Below are positions 35,255 through 43,259 of a stretch of 64,000 nucleotides of DNA, piece by piece. The translations under genes and the position numbers were made by a program. The notes beneath the pieces were generated by a model. The model worked only from the letters and a program-made list of their open reading frames with translations. It made no database searches and was not told the DNA's origin. Numbering within the stretch: position 1 is the stretch's first letter; every line of letters begins with the position of its first letter. Origin of the DNA: JBBDIP01 sp050260675 (GTDB lineage Bacteria; Bacillota; Sulfobacillia; Fermentithermobacillales; Fermentithermobacillaceae); the NCBI GenBank assembly GCA_050260675.1, contig JBLNCN010000005.1, positions 620,001 through 684,000 of the forward strand. The letters run 5' to 3'.

Positions 35255-36190
35255 CTACTCCTTCCCCAGCGTCTGCAGGTGCTTCATTGAGCCGTACAGG
35301 CGCACAAGCCGGTCAAATTCCTCCACGTCATAGAACGAACATTTGCCTGCTCCGAAGGCCTTCGCGACCTCGATGCAGAACCGTACCGCCTCTTCGATAT
35401 CCGCCGGGTGGCTCGCTCCGGTGGCGCAGCCGGGGACGGCGGTCTCCGCGGTGATGGCGACGCCGACAACGGGAGCATCGGTAGCCGTAGCAGGTTGAAG
35501 GATGCTATTCAGGTGGTAGATGCCGTTGCCGTACGGCGTGATGTCCTGCGTCGTGATGGGATAGGTGACGGGCGCTTGCCCGGTCGTGATGGACATGATC
35601 CCCAGGAGATCCTCACTCACCCGCAGGATGTAGCCCTCTTTGACGGTGGGGGACAGCGCAAAGCCACGATGGTTCACAATCCGGTTTCCCTTCGTGGTGT
35701 CGATGGATAGGATGGCGTCCATCGCTGCATCTACCTCGTGTTTGTTCATCACCGCCATGTCGACCGGGGCTCCCATGAACGGCACGGGATCGTGGGGAAT
35801 AACCGGTGAGTTGGGACAAACGTGTGTGGAGATTATTACGTCGCCTGGGAGGACGTCTCCCCGGCCCGCCATCCTGACCAGCTTGATGGCGATGGCGATA
35901 GCCGCCACCGCTCCATCGCCGTCGGATACCAATCCGATCATCTCAGGCCTGGCGCCGACCCCGCCCAGCCGTCCGATTATGCCCAGCGTGGGACACTGCC
36001 CGTCGCGGCGCTTTCCCGACGACCCCGGAATCGTGATCCGGACAAAGTCGGTGTGGCCCTTTGGGCCGCTGATGCGAACCCAATCTGCGTTACAGGGACC
36101 GAGAGCCTGTACCGCCGAAACGACTGCCTGTCCGTTGGCGAGGGGGTCGTCCAGCAAGGCTATTGCATCCAGCGTAGCTCGAAATGTCAT
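35255..36190 (-). CDS. DUF1177 family protein
   Basis: 311 residues from ATG at 36190 behind GCGGGAG. Conserved DUF1177 stretches: TLGIIGRLGGVGARPEMIGL, PGDVIISTHVCPNSPVIPHD, SIDTTKGNRIVNHRGFA and PITTQDITPYGNGIYHL. His/Asp-rich motifs suggest a metal site; the family has no assigned reaction. It sits seven bases before aroM and downstream of a DUF917 gene. The three are probably one catabolic module. Confidence 0.88.
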   Translation of the reverse strand: MTFRATLDAIALLDDPLANGQAVVSAVQALGPCNADWVRISGPKGHTDFVRITIPGSSGKRRDGQCPTLGIIGRLGGVGARPEMIGLVSDGDGAVAAIAIAIKLVRMAGRGDVLPGDVIISTHVCPNSPVIPHDPVPFMGAPVDMAVMNKHEVDAAMDAILSIDTTKGNRIVNHRGFALSPTVKEGYILRVSEDLLGIMSITTGQAPVTYPITTQDITPYGNGIYHLNSILQPATATDAPVVGVAITAETAVPGCATGASHPADIEEAVRFCIEVAKAFGAGKCSFYDVEEFDRLVRLYGSMKHLQTLGKE

Positions 36191-36314
36191 GTGGATCACT
36201 CCCGCGACTGTTTTCTCTTCTTAGGACGCGCGCCTCCGAAGACGCGCATCATATGGCCCATCTCAGAAGCGCGCTCTCCACGCGCACCTCATAACGCACC
36301 TTACAACACCCGGC

Positions 36315-37445
36315 TCAGAACACGTACCTAACCAGTTCTCTCCCTGTGAGCCGCTCCACGTCTGCGTAGAGGTCCCTGTCCCGCATCCCTGCTCCGAGGA
36401 CCAGGTTCGCTCGCGGCACAACGACCACCGCGACCTCTGCCTCCGCTCTCACTTCGGCCGAGGTAACCGGTAAGCCGGTGCGAAGGTCCAGCGTGGTGAC
36501 TAGATCGGGGAACGTGTACAGCCGCTCGCCAGAGCCAATGTTTCCAAAACCGGCACTTCCAGAGCCGATCTTTTCAACCGTGAGGTATTCGTTGCAAAAG
36601 TAGAGCTCGACCATGGTTTGCGGGGCGTCCCGGTCTTGGACCACGAGTCTGCCGAAGTCGAAGCCTCCGACCGATTCGATCTCCCTGTGGACGATCCTGC
36701 CCTTGCAGACCACCGCGCCACCCGCGGCAGCAGCAGCCCCGGAAATGGCCTCCATAGCGGAGCGGGTCCGACCGTCCACAATGGCCCGTCCAACTTCGAG
36801 ACAGCGATGGATGGCCCCAGGAGCAGCGTTAACGCTGGCATAGGACACCGGTACAGGATTCCGCGCAACGGCGACGAGTCCTCCGACCTGGCTGGCAGCC
36901 TTCCTCACCAAACCGGAGGCGCTTTCGACACTCCCCTGTATGAAGACCTCGAGGTTAGAGCCGTCCGGCCCGCGGCCGCCGACCGCTACCTGCTCAGATA
37001 TGTATCCCTTCACCCTGTTGAGTCCCATCGAACCCATGGCGCCGGTCGGATGCGCGCGGCCATTGCACGGGGCATCCACCACCGGTAGTCCGGTCGCCGC
37101 CGACTGCACCCATCCGTTGACGGTAGCCAGCCCACCGCACTCGTTGGCGATGAAGCCTCCGACCTTCTTCCCGGTGAAACGCTCGAATAGGCGAACCGCC
37201 CTCACATACTCATCCGGACCCGCGTGGGCCCCCTCACCGGCGGGAGCGCCGACAGCCGAGACGGTTAGAAGCAGCGCGTCCGGTGGGAGGTCGTCCAATG
37301 CAACCATATGCGGACAGCCAATGCTCAGAGCCTGTCGTCCCATCGTGCGACCGGCTTCAGTGGAGCCCCCTCCACCTCCGCCGTAGAAGCTTCCGCCTAT
37401 GACCAAATACTCCAGCAGTTCATTGTTCAAATCGAGCCGCGTCAC
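36315..37445 (-). CDS. DUF917 family protein
   Basis: 376 residues from GTG at 37445, with AGGAGGAGGGGTATT before it. GGSFYGGGGGGSTEAGR near the N-terminus, FIANECGGLATVNGWVQSA and DAPCNGRAHPTGAMGSMG are typical of DUF917, a family related to hydantoinase/oxoprolinase-like (HyuA/AcxA-linked) proteins. Family size is about 360. It lies in an operon with a small upstream gene and with DUF1177 and aroM downstream. Confidence 0.85.
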   Translation of the reverse strand: MTRLDLNNELLEYLVIGGSFYGGGGGGSTEAGRTMGRQALSIGCPHMVALDDLPPDALLLTVSAVGAPAGEGAHAGPDEYVRAVRLFERFTGKKVGGFIANECGGLATVNGWVQSAATGLPVVDAPCNGRAHPTGAMGSMGLNRVKGYISEQVAVGGRGPDGSNLEVFIQGSVESASGLVRKAASQVGGLVAVARNPVPVSYASVNAAPGAIHRCLEVGRAIVDGRTRSAMEAISGAAAAAGGAVVCKGRIVHREIESVGGFDFGRLVVQDRDAPQTMVELYFCNEYLTVEKIGSGSAGFGNIGSGERLYTFPDLVTTLDLRTGLPVTSAEVRAEAEVAVVVVPRANLVLGAGMRDRDLYADVERLTGRELVRYVF

Positions 37446-37511
37446 AATACCCCTCCTCCTGGTGCTATTCTTCACCAGCGAAGGAGGGTTGCCCTGCAAT
37501 TGTCGTCGCGG

Positions 37512-37766
37512 CTACCGCATCTTGGGGAGCGCCCTGACCTCGCCCACGTTGAGGACGTCGAAGTCGGGGACCACCGACCCGGCCGCGGCAAGGCGAACGG
37601 CCGCCATCAACTGCTCCTTTGGTACATCGCGGTCCACGAGTAGGGTCAGCCTGGGTTCCGTGGTAGAGGCGCCTACCCGCCTGACCCCTATCCCTGCCCC
37701 CACCACGTGCGTCGTACGAGCCTTATCCAGGGATCTCTTGACGACGGCCGTAAGGGAATCTGCCAT
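37512..37766 (-). CDS. Small protein resembling the N-terminal domain of trypsin-like proteases
   Basis: 84 residues from ATG at 37766, with GAAGGTGAG upstream; GTG at 37772 is an alternative. THVVGAGIGVRRVG, LTLLVDRDVPKEQL and VVPDFDVLNVGEVRAL recall the domain that precedes the catalytic part in some bacterial S1 proteases (VVGVGIGxK ... VPTDVxEVG). There is no catalytic domain. It is the first gene of the DUF917-DUF1177-aroM operon. Either a small stand-alone domain or a leftover; the similarity is from memory. Confidence 0.5.
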   Translation of the reverse strand: MADSLTAVVKRSLDKARTTHVVGAGIGVRRVGASTTEPRLTLLVDRDVPKEQLMAAVRLAAAGSVVPDFDVLNVGEVRALPKMR

Positions 37767-37878
37767 GTTCACTCACCTTCCCCGCGCTAACTAGGTGACG
37801 TGGCAGTCACGCGCGACATATTACGTAGACAAGGGAGGCTATGTGACAGGATCAGTGGCGGCGTCTACGCCGGAATCA

Positions 37879-38038
37879 GGCCACGGAAGAACCCGCCACT
37901 CCAGAGGGGTCTGGCGGGCGGAACCCGCAACACCACAATTCACTGGCGGGCGAAGACCGGAACGAGAATCCCCACTGGCGGAAGGAACCCGCCACGCTCA
38001 GATTTCGTGGTGGGAAAAACCCGCATCAGGGTTCCTAG
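37879..38038. repeat. Five-unit 32-bp array with internal palindromes
   Basis: Units begin at 37879, 37911, 37943, 37975 and 38007, spaced exactly 32 bases. The first 18-20 bases are similar (CTGGCGGGCGGAACCCGCCAC type), and in several units form an inverted repeat, TGGCGGG...CCCGCCA. The last 12-14 bases differ completely between units. The array lies between the ROK gene stop and the DUF917 operon. The fifth unit runs into the ROK stop codon. A solitary, better-paired copy of the same palindrome is at 59246-59270. Confidence 0.8.
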
Positions 38039-38934
38039 AGGATCCCCAGAGCCAAGTGAGCCGCGCCGATAATGCCGGCGTCGTCTCCCAACTGCGCCCT
38101 GACGAAGGGGATGGGGTTGTGCCCGGGCATGCGGATCCGTTCCCAGAGCGATCTCTCGGCAGCCTGGAGTAGTATTTGGAGTGCGGCCGGATTCCCGGCC
38201 GCCAAACCGCCGCCAACGATGACTGCCTGCGGACTCACTGCAATGGCAGCGGAAGCCAGGCCCGCGCCAAGCGCCTCGCCTGCCTTCCGAAGGACTGATA
38301 CCGCTCGGCGCTCACCTGTCGCAGCCCGCTCGAAGACTAGCGGTGCAGGAGCTCCGTATATCCTGGCGATGGAGCGCCCTGAGGAGACGGTCTCCACGCA
38401 GCCCCGCTTGCCGCATCCGCAGGTCTCGCCCTCGGGATCGACCTGCACGTGGCCGAACTCGCCGGCCATGCCGGTCCGTCCTGCGTGGACTTCCCCGCCG
38501 ACAATGACCGCGCCGCCTACGCCTGTGCCCAGAGTCACGTAGAGCGCATCCTGCATACCCTTCCCTGCTCCGGCGCGCAGTTCGCCCAGGGCTGCGACGT
38601 TGGCGTCGTTGCCCAAGGCCACGGGCACCCCCAACACTTCTGATAGGCGTGTGCGGATAGGAAAGTGGCTCCATGCGGGAAGATTGGCGAATCCGGTGAA
38701 CTCGCGGGTCTCCTCGGAGTAGGGACCCGGACCGCCAACCCCGACTGCCCGGGGGCGAGGATCGGGGCCAATGACCTCCCGCACGAGTCCGGCGAGGGCG
38801 AGGACGCCCTGCTCAGGGTCATCCTTGATGGTATAGGCGGAAGCGGACCGCAGGACTCGGTCCGGCTCAGAAACCGATACCGCGCCCGCCCGGATCCTGG
38901 TCCCGCCGAGGTCCACTCCGACCACCAAATCCAC
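38035..38934 (-). CDS. ROK-family sugar kinase, glucokinase type
   Basis: About 299 residues taking GTG at 38934; an in-frame start at 38967 is possible. The ATP site is VDLGGTRIRAG, the sugar site GNDANVAALGE, and TLGTGVGGAVIVGGEVHAG and the zinc-binding ROK signature GEFGHVQVDPEGETCGCGKRGC are complete. It phosphorylates glucose or a related hexose in the cytoplasm. It is a single gene; FabK lies upstream on the same strand, 130 bases away. Confidence 0.9.
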   Translation of the reverse strand: MDLVVGVDLGGTRIRAGAVSVSEPDRVLRSASAYTIKDDPEQGVLALAGLVREVIGPDPRPRAVGVGGPGPYSEETREFTGFANLPAWSHFPIRTRLSEVLGVPVALGNDANVAALGELRAGAGKGMQDALYVTLGTGVGGAVIVGGEVHAGRTGMAGEFGHVQVDPEGETCGCGKRGCVETVSSGRSIARIYGAPAPLVFERAATGERRAVSVLRKAGEALGAGLASAAIAVSPQAVIVGGGLAAGNPAALQILLQAAERSLWERIRMPGHNPIPFVRAQLGDDAGIIGAAHLALGIL

Positions 38935-39060
38935 GACAGCGATGGACCCCCTTCGTATCACCAGCACTGCACGGTATGCGCCGGCACTGCTCGCTGCACG
39001 TCACAGGTCAGTCAGGGCGGCCAGGGCCGGTGACGCAGACTGTATGGCCGATTTCGGTCC

Positions 39061-40011
39061 CTAGCCCTTATGCAGCGCCTTCAGTGCACTTAGAGCCTTA
39101 TCAGCACTGGACATGACGTCCTGGATGATCTCGGCACAGGTCTCTTCCTTTTTCACCATTGCGGCGATCTGTCCGGCCATGACGGAGCCGTTCTCGACGT
39201 CGCCGTCTACCACGGCAGCCCGCAGCCTGCCCGCGCCCAGTTTCTCCAGTTCCTCAACACTCGCTCCGGCCTTCTCGGCCACGAGGAACGCCCTGGCCAG
39301 CTTGTTATCCAAAACGCGGACGGGATGCCCAGTGCTGGCACCCGTCACTACTGTGTCTCGGTCCCGGGCCGCGATAACCGCTTGCTTGTAGGCAGGATGA
39401 ACCTTGCACTCCTTCGCGCAGATGAACCTGGTGCCCATCTGTACCCCGACGGCTCCCAGAGACAACGCGGCGACGAGGCCCCGCCCGTCGAATATGCCTC
39501 CGGCGGCTACCACGGGGATATCCACGGCATCCACGATCTGCGGTACCAGCGGCATCGTGGCGATCTCGCCGATGTGGCCCCCGCACTCCATTCCCTCTGC
39601 GACCAGCGCGTCTACCCCAGCCCTCTCTAGGCGCTTCGCCAAGTTGACCGAAGCGACCAGCGCCAGGACCTTCATCCCGGCGTCCTTCATCGCTGGCACG
39701 TACTTGCCGGGATTTCCGGCACCGGTGGTGACGACAGGGACTTTCTCTTCTATGAGCATCTCAATGACCTGCTCAGCGAATGCGGAAAGGAAGTAGACGT
39801 TCACCCCGAAGGGCTTGTCCGTCATTGAGCGCGCTTTGCGGACCTCAGCCCGGACCACGTCCGGCGGCGCGCTACCGGCCCCGATCAGCCCCAGGCCGCC
39901 GGCTTCCGATACTGCGGCAGCCAGCTCCGCAGTGGCCACCCAGGCCATGCCTCCCTGGATGATGGGATATTCGATGTCGAGTAGTTCGCAAAGCTTGGTA
40001 TGTATAGGCAT
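39061..40011 (-). CDS. fabK: Enoyl-ACP reductase II (FabK) / nitronate monooxygenase family
   Basis: 316 residues from ATG at 40011, behind GGGGGATGTCTTC. FMN-dependent TIM barrel: YPIIQGGMAWVATAELAAAV, the flavin loops TTGAGNP and VVAAGGIFDGRGL, and GMECGGHIGEIATMPLVPQ with the His used by this family. These match FabK, which reduces enoyl-ACP in fatty-acid elongation. No other fab genes lie near it, so a nitronate monooxygenase or another reductase role is possible. Confidence 0.82.
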   Translation of the reverse strand: MPIHTKLCELLDIEYPIIQGGMAWVATAELAAAVSEAGGLGLIGAGSAPPDVVRAEVRKARSMTDKPFGVNVYFLSAFAEQVIEMLIEEKVPVVTTGAGNPGKYVPAMKDAGMKVLALVASVNLAKRLERAGVDALVAEGMECGGHIGEIATMPLVPQIVDAVDIPVVAAGGIFDGRGLVAALSLGAVGVQMGTRFICAKECKVHPAYKQAVIAARDRDTVVTGASTGHPVRVLDNKLARAFLVAEKAGASVEELEKLGAGRLRAAVVDGDVENGSVMAGQIAAMVKKEETCAEIIQDVMSSADKALSALKALHKG

Positions 40012-40231
40012 GAAGACATCCCCCGTGGGAGTTTTCGCCCATTGTAACATCCGGCTTCCACCGCTGCCAGCCTTTCGTGCACAGAACTGTTCACGCTGCT
40101 AAGCTGATAGACAGGGCCGCCGGCATCCCGGCGACCCTGCTCTCACATATCTCACTCCGGTCCCGCTCCACTGGCGAACAGCCCAGCACTGCTCTGGTGC
40201 TGCGCCGTTGACTCGCAGGAGCGGGCGACAC

Positions 40232-41152
40232 CTAGCTGTTCCCTTTCTCGCCCTCCAGGATCCCCTTGATCCCCGAGAGAGCCCCGAGGATGTTGGCCGC
40301 CTCCGTCGGGACCACGATCTTGGTTGCCTGGCCCGCCGACACCTTTTCCAGGGCCTCCAGCGACCTGATGGCCACGACTTCCTTAGTCGGGTCCGCGTCC
40401 TTGATAGCGTTGTACACCATCTTGATACCCTCAGCCTTGGCTTTCTCGACAGCCAGGATCGCCTGGGCCTCACCTTCGGCCTTCAGGATCGCGGCCTGCT
40501 TCTGACCCTCCGCCACGTGGATAGCGGACTCGCGTTCCCCTTCAGCCCTCAAAATAGAGGCCCTCTTCTCGCCCTCGGCTTTCAGGATAGCCTCGCGGCG
40601 CTCGCGCTCGGCACGCATCTGCTTCTCCATGGCATCCAGGAGGTCTCTGGGCGGGGCGATGTTCTTGATCTCGACCCTGGTTACCTTGATACCCCACTTA
40701 TCGGTTGCTTCGTCCAGGATCTCTCTGAGTTTGGCGTTGACCGTGTCCCGGGACGTGAGCGTCTCATCAAGGTCCATATCGCCGACTATGTTACGCAGGG
40801 TGGTCGCCGCCAGGTTCTCGATAGCTCCCCTGGGATTGGCATGCTCGTACGCGTACTTCACAGGGTCGGTGACCTGGAAGTATACCACCGTGTCTATCAT
40901 CATCGTGACGTTGTCCTTGGTGATCACCGGCTGAGGAGGATAGTCTGCTAATTGTTCTCGCAGGTCAATGACGACCCTCATGTGGTCAATGAACGGTATC
41001 AGGATGTTGACGCCGGTCTGCGCGACTCCGTGGAACTTTCCCAACCTCTCGATGATGCCGGCGCGCGCCTGGTTGATGATGCGGACTGAAGTGACGGCAA
41101 ACGCCAGCACTAACATGACCAGGAAAGGGAACAGAACAATACCGATATCCAT
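40232..41152 (-). CDS. SPFH/stomatin-like membrane protein (QmcA/paraslipin type)
   Basis: 306 residues from ATG at 41152 after GAAGGAGGAAGAGCAGT. One N-terminal membrane helix (VLFPFLVMLVLAFAV), the SPFH domain (QARAGIIERLGKFHGV to VEIKNIAPPRDLLDAMEKQ), then a long coiled coil with repeated EAILKAEGEK-RASILRAEGE-type heptads. Such proteins form large ring assemblies that organise membrane domains or hold proteases. The NfeD gene lies 35 bases upstream, the usual partner. Confidence 0.92.
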   Translation of the reverse strand: MDIGIVLFPFLVMLVLAFAVTSVRIINQARAGIIERLGKFHGVAQTGVNILIPFIDHMRVVIDLREQLADYPPQPVITKDNVTMMIDTVVYFQVTDPVKYAYEHANPRGAIENLAATTLRNIVGDMDLDETLTSRDTVNAKLREILDEATDKWGIKVTRVEIKNIAPPRDLLDAMEKQMRAERERREAILKAEGEKRASILRAEGERESAIHVAEGQKQAAILKAEGEAQAILAVEKAKAEGIKMVYNAIKDADPTKEVVAIRSLEALEKVSAGQATKIVVPTEAANILGALSGIKGILEGEKGNS

Positions 41153-41187
41153 ACTGCTCTTCCTCCTTCGGCTTTTATGGCTGCCAG

Positions 41188-41628
41188 CTAACAGGCGGTA
41201 TCCGACGCTTGGACCACCAAGTGGACGCCCTCAACCCGCACAACCGTTACCGTTACTCCTACGGGGATGCTCGCGCAATCCAGAGCGGTGGCCGTCCAGA
41301 CCTCGTTTCGCGCTCTGACCTGCCCGGTGCCGCCCGCGGGGATCGCTTTGGTCACAACTCCCGTAGCGCCCACCAGGGCATGAATGTTGGTCCGTTGTTC
41401 TCTATCCACCCGGAACCACTTCGAAGACAACCTTTTTGTGGACAACACGAGGCCCAGCGATACGACCAGAAAGCACGCGATCTGCCATCCGAGACCCGCT
41501 CCCAGTCCCGCCAAAAGCGCAGCAAAAAGGGCTCCTATTCCAAACCAGGCGATGAAGAACTGCGGGGTAAGCATCTCGGCAATCGCGCAGGCCACGGCCA
41601 CCAGAATCCAACCGGCCCAGTGAGGCAT
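41188..41628 (-). CDS. NfeD family membrane protein
   Basis: 146 residues from ATG at 41628, behind GGGAGGGATTTACT; a longer open frame to 41949 has no ribosome site. Three to four membrane helices (WILVAVACAIAEML, FFIAWFGIGALFAALLAGLG, ACFLVVSLGLVL) and then an OB-like domain (VGATGVVTKAIPAGGTGQVR, VGVTVTVVRVEGVHLVVQ). This is the short NfeD form without protease domain, which works with the SPFH protein encoded next to it. Confidence 0.88.
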   Translation of the reverse strand: MPHWAGWILVAVACAIAEMLTPQFFIAWFGIGALFAALLAGLGAGLGWQIACFLVVSLGLVLSTKRLSSKWFRVDREQRTNIHALVGATGVVTKAIPAGGTGQVRARNEVWTATALDCASIPVGVTVTVVRVEGVHLVVQASDTAC

Positions 41629-41726
41629 AGTAAATCCCTCCCCCACATGCACATTACGAATTCTGGAGAAAAAGGATTCAGTCCTGCATAACGGGACAGC
41701 CCTGCAAAGTGGGCGGAGCGGGAGGT

Positions 41727-43184
41727 CTAGAACCTGAGGAACTTGCGCGCCATGGAGCAGGCCGTCTTCAGCGAAGGGGTCACGCCCTGGCCCGCTTTTG
41801 TGAGGACGGATGCCTGCCCGCCCAGACCCTGCCTCTCCACCTTGGGGTCCGAGAGGTACATGGCCAGCAACCCTCGCACCACCGCGGTGTGCAGCCAGGG
41901 GAACGGGGCGCAGCGTTGTGCCTCGCTGAGAGACCAGCGTGTGAAGCACTCCAGGGCCCGGGTCGCCTCGGCGGCGGACCCGTAGTAGGAGATAAAGTTC
42001 AGGTCGCCGCCCTCTACGTCTTCTGCCTGGTCAATGTAGTAGTCGAGGAGGATGTGGAGCCCGCAAATGGCAGGGAAATAGGTGGCGGTCATGGCTTTCG
42101 CCTGTCTGGCCGAAAACGCCGGGTCGATCGACGCACACAGGAGAGCGAACACTGCCAGGGTGGACCCCGTTGCGGCTCCGAACTCCCACCAGTGTAGGTC
42201 GCGTCCAAGCCAGGCGGCTGCGCCCGATTGGCGCAGCCAAGACTCTGGCGGTTGGCTCGGCCATATTGGCTGTGCCGACCCCAAGTAGCGGGCGCCGAAC
42301 CACCGCTCCATGATCTCGTCTCGGACCGCGAGCGGCATGTGTTTCCCGGCCTGCAGTTCCGAGTAGAGCGAGACCAGCTCGAGCGCGAACGGTCGCGCGG
42401 CCGTGTAGCCGGGCAGTCCCCGCAGCGTCTTTCTTGAGGCCTCGACCAGGGCGTCCAGGTAGCCTCCATCGGGGGAATCTCCATCCACACAGCGCGGACC
42501 GGGTGCCCTCCCTTCCTCAGAGAAAAGCCTAGGCCCGTCCTGGCCGCCCCGGGAGGCTGCAACCTCACCGGTCGAACCTTCCACCAGAGGCAGGTATGCT
42601 GCGTAGTAATCCGATACCGGTCTTTCCGGGTCGACAGCGCAGAGCATTGACTCGTGGAGCTGAAGGTAAGCGGCATACGGCTGCTTAGCCCAGTGGATTG
42701 AGTTGCTGGCACACATCTGCTCGGCCCAGTGGACTGAGTTGCCGGGACATAGCTGCTTGGTTCCGTGGAGTGAATCACCTGCGTGCCCGGCCACTCGGGC
42801 TGCAACCAGCGAACGGTCGCAGAGATTATCCAGGTAGTCGCTTATGGTCTGTATAGCCACAATCGATCGTACCAGGTCAGCAACCATATCTGAGCCCCGC
42901 CCCTTTTCCTGCGGCCCTTGTGCTGGCTGCTGCGGACTCCTCCCGCAGGCAAGCCCATCGCCGCCGCGGTAGGTAGTCGTAGCTCGCTCGCCCATCAGCG
43001 CCAGCACCGCACCGCCCACACAATGGAACTTCTTCTTCTCCAGCGACGCCAGCGCCTGATTGCGGAGGTCGGTGTCGTGGATAGCGGCGGCAACCGCCCT
43101 CCATCTCCTCAATTCCCGCTCCACGAGCGGCAGGATGCGGGTTAGCAGGCGCGGGTATACGCTGAGTTCGCGGACAATTCCCAT
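41727..43184 (-). CDS. Tetraprenyl-beta-curcumene synthase-like protein (YtpB, DUF2600)
   Basis: 485 residues against a usual 350-370. Family motifs are present: ILPLVERELRRWRAVA, TISDYLDNLCDRS, LVSLYSELQAGKH, LHWWEFGAATGSTLAVFAL and HILLDYYIDQAEDVEGGDLN, the Asp-rich sites that bind the prenyl diphosphate. YtpB cyclises tetraprenyl diphosphate to make sesquarterpenes, reported from Bacillus spores. Three insertions account for the length: about 30 residues after residue 68, a 36-bp unit tandemly copied (units at 42681, 42717 and 42753; NSVHWAEQ/NSIHWAKQ) in the middle, and a Gly/Arg-rich block. Motifs are unbroken, so it may still be active. Confidence 0.82.
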   Translation of the reverse strand: MGIVRELSVYPRLLTRILPLVERELRRWRAVAAAIHDTDLRNQALASLEKKKFHCVGGAVLALMGERATTTYRGGDGLACGRSPQQPAQGPQEKGRGSDMVADLVRSIVAIQTISDYLDNLCDRSLVAARVAGHAGDSLHGTKQLCPGNSVHWAEQMCASNSIHWAKQPYAAYLQLHESMLCAVDPERPVSDYYAAYLPLVEGSTGEVAASRGGQDGPRLFSEEGRAPGPRCVDGDSPDGGYLDALVEASRKTLRGLPGYTAARPFALELVSLYSELQAGKHMPLAVRDEIMERWFGARYLGSAQPIWPSQPPESWLRQSGAAAWLGRDLHWWEFGAATGSTLAVFALLCASIDPAFSARQAKAMTATYFPAICGLHILLDYYIDQAEDVEGGDLNFISYYGSAAEATRALECFTRWSLSEAQRCAPFPWLHTAVVRGLLAMYLSDPKVERQGLGGQASVLTKAGQGVTPSLKTACSMARKFLRF

Positions 43185-43259
43185 ATGAGGCAGGATTCGC
43201 CTGAATGCTCGAAGAAATACGCGCCAAGCATTGGTTTCTTGCCTAGAGGAGGCGCAGGC

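Noticed and set aside
37879..38038. CRISPR array
   Set aside because: Unit cores are imperfect, only about 19 bases, variable parts only 12-14 bases, and no cas gene is in the window.
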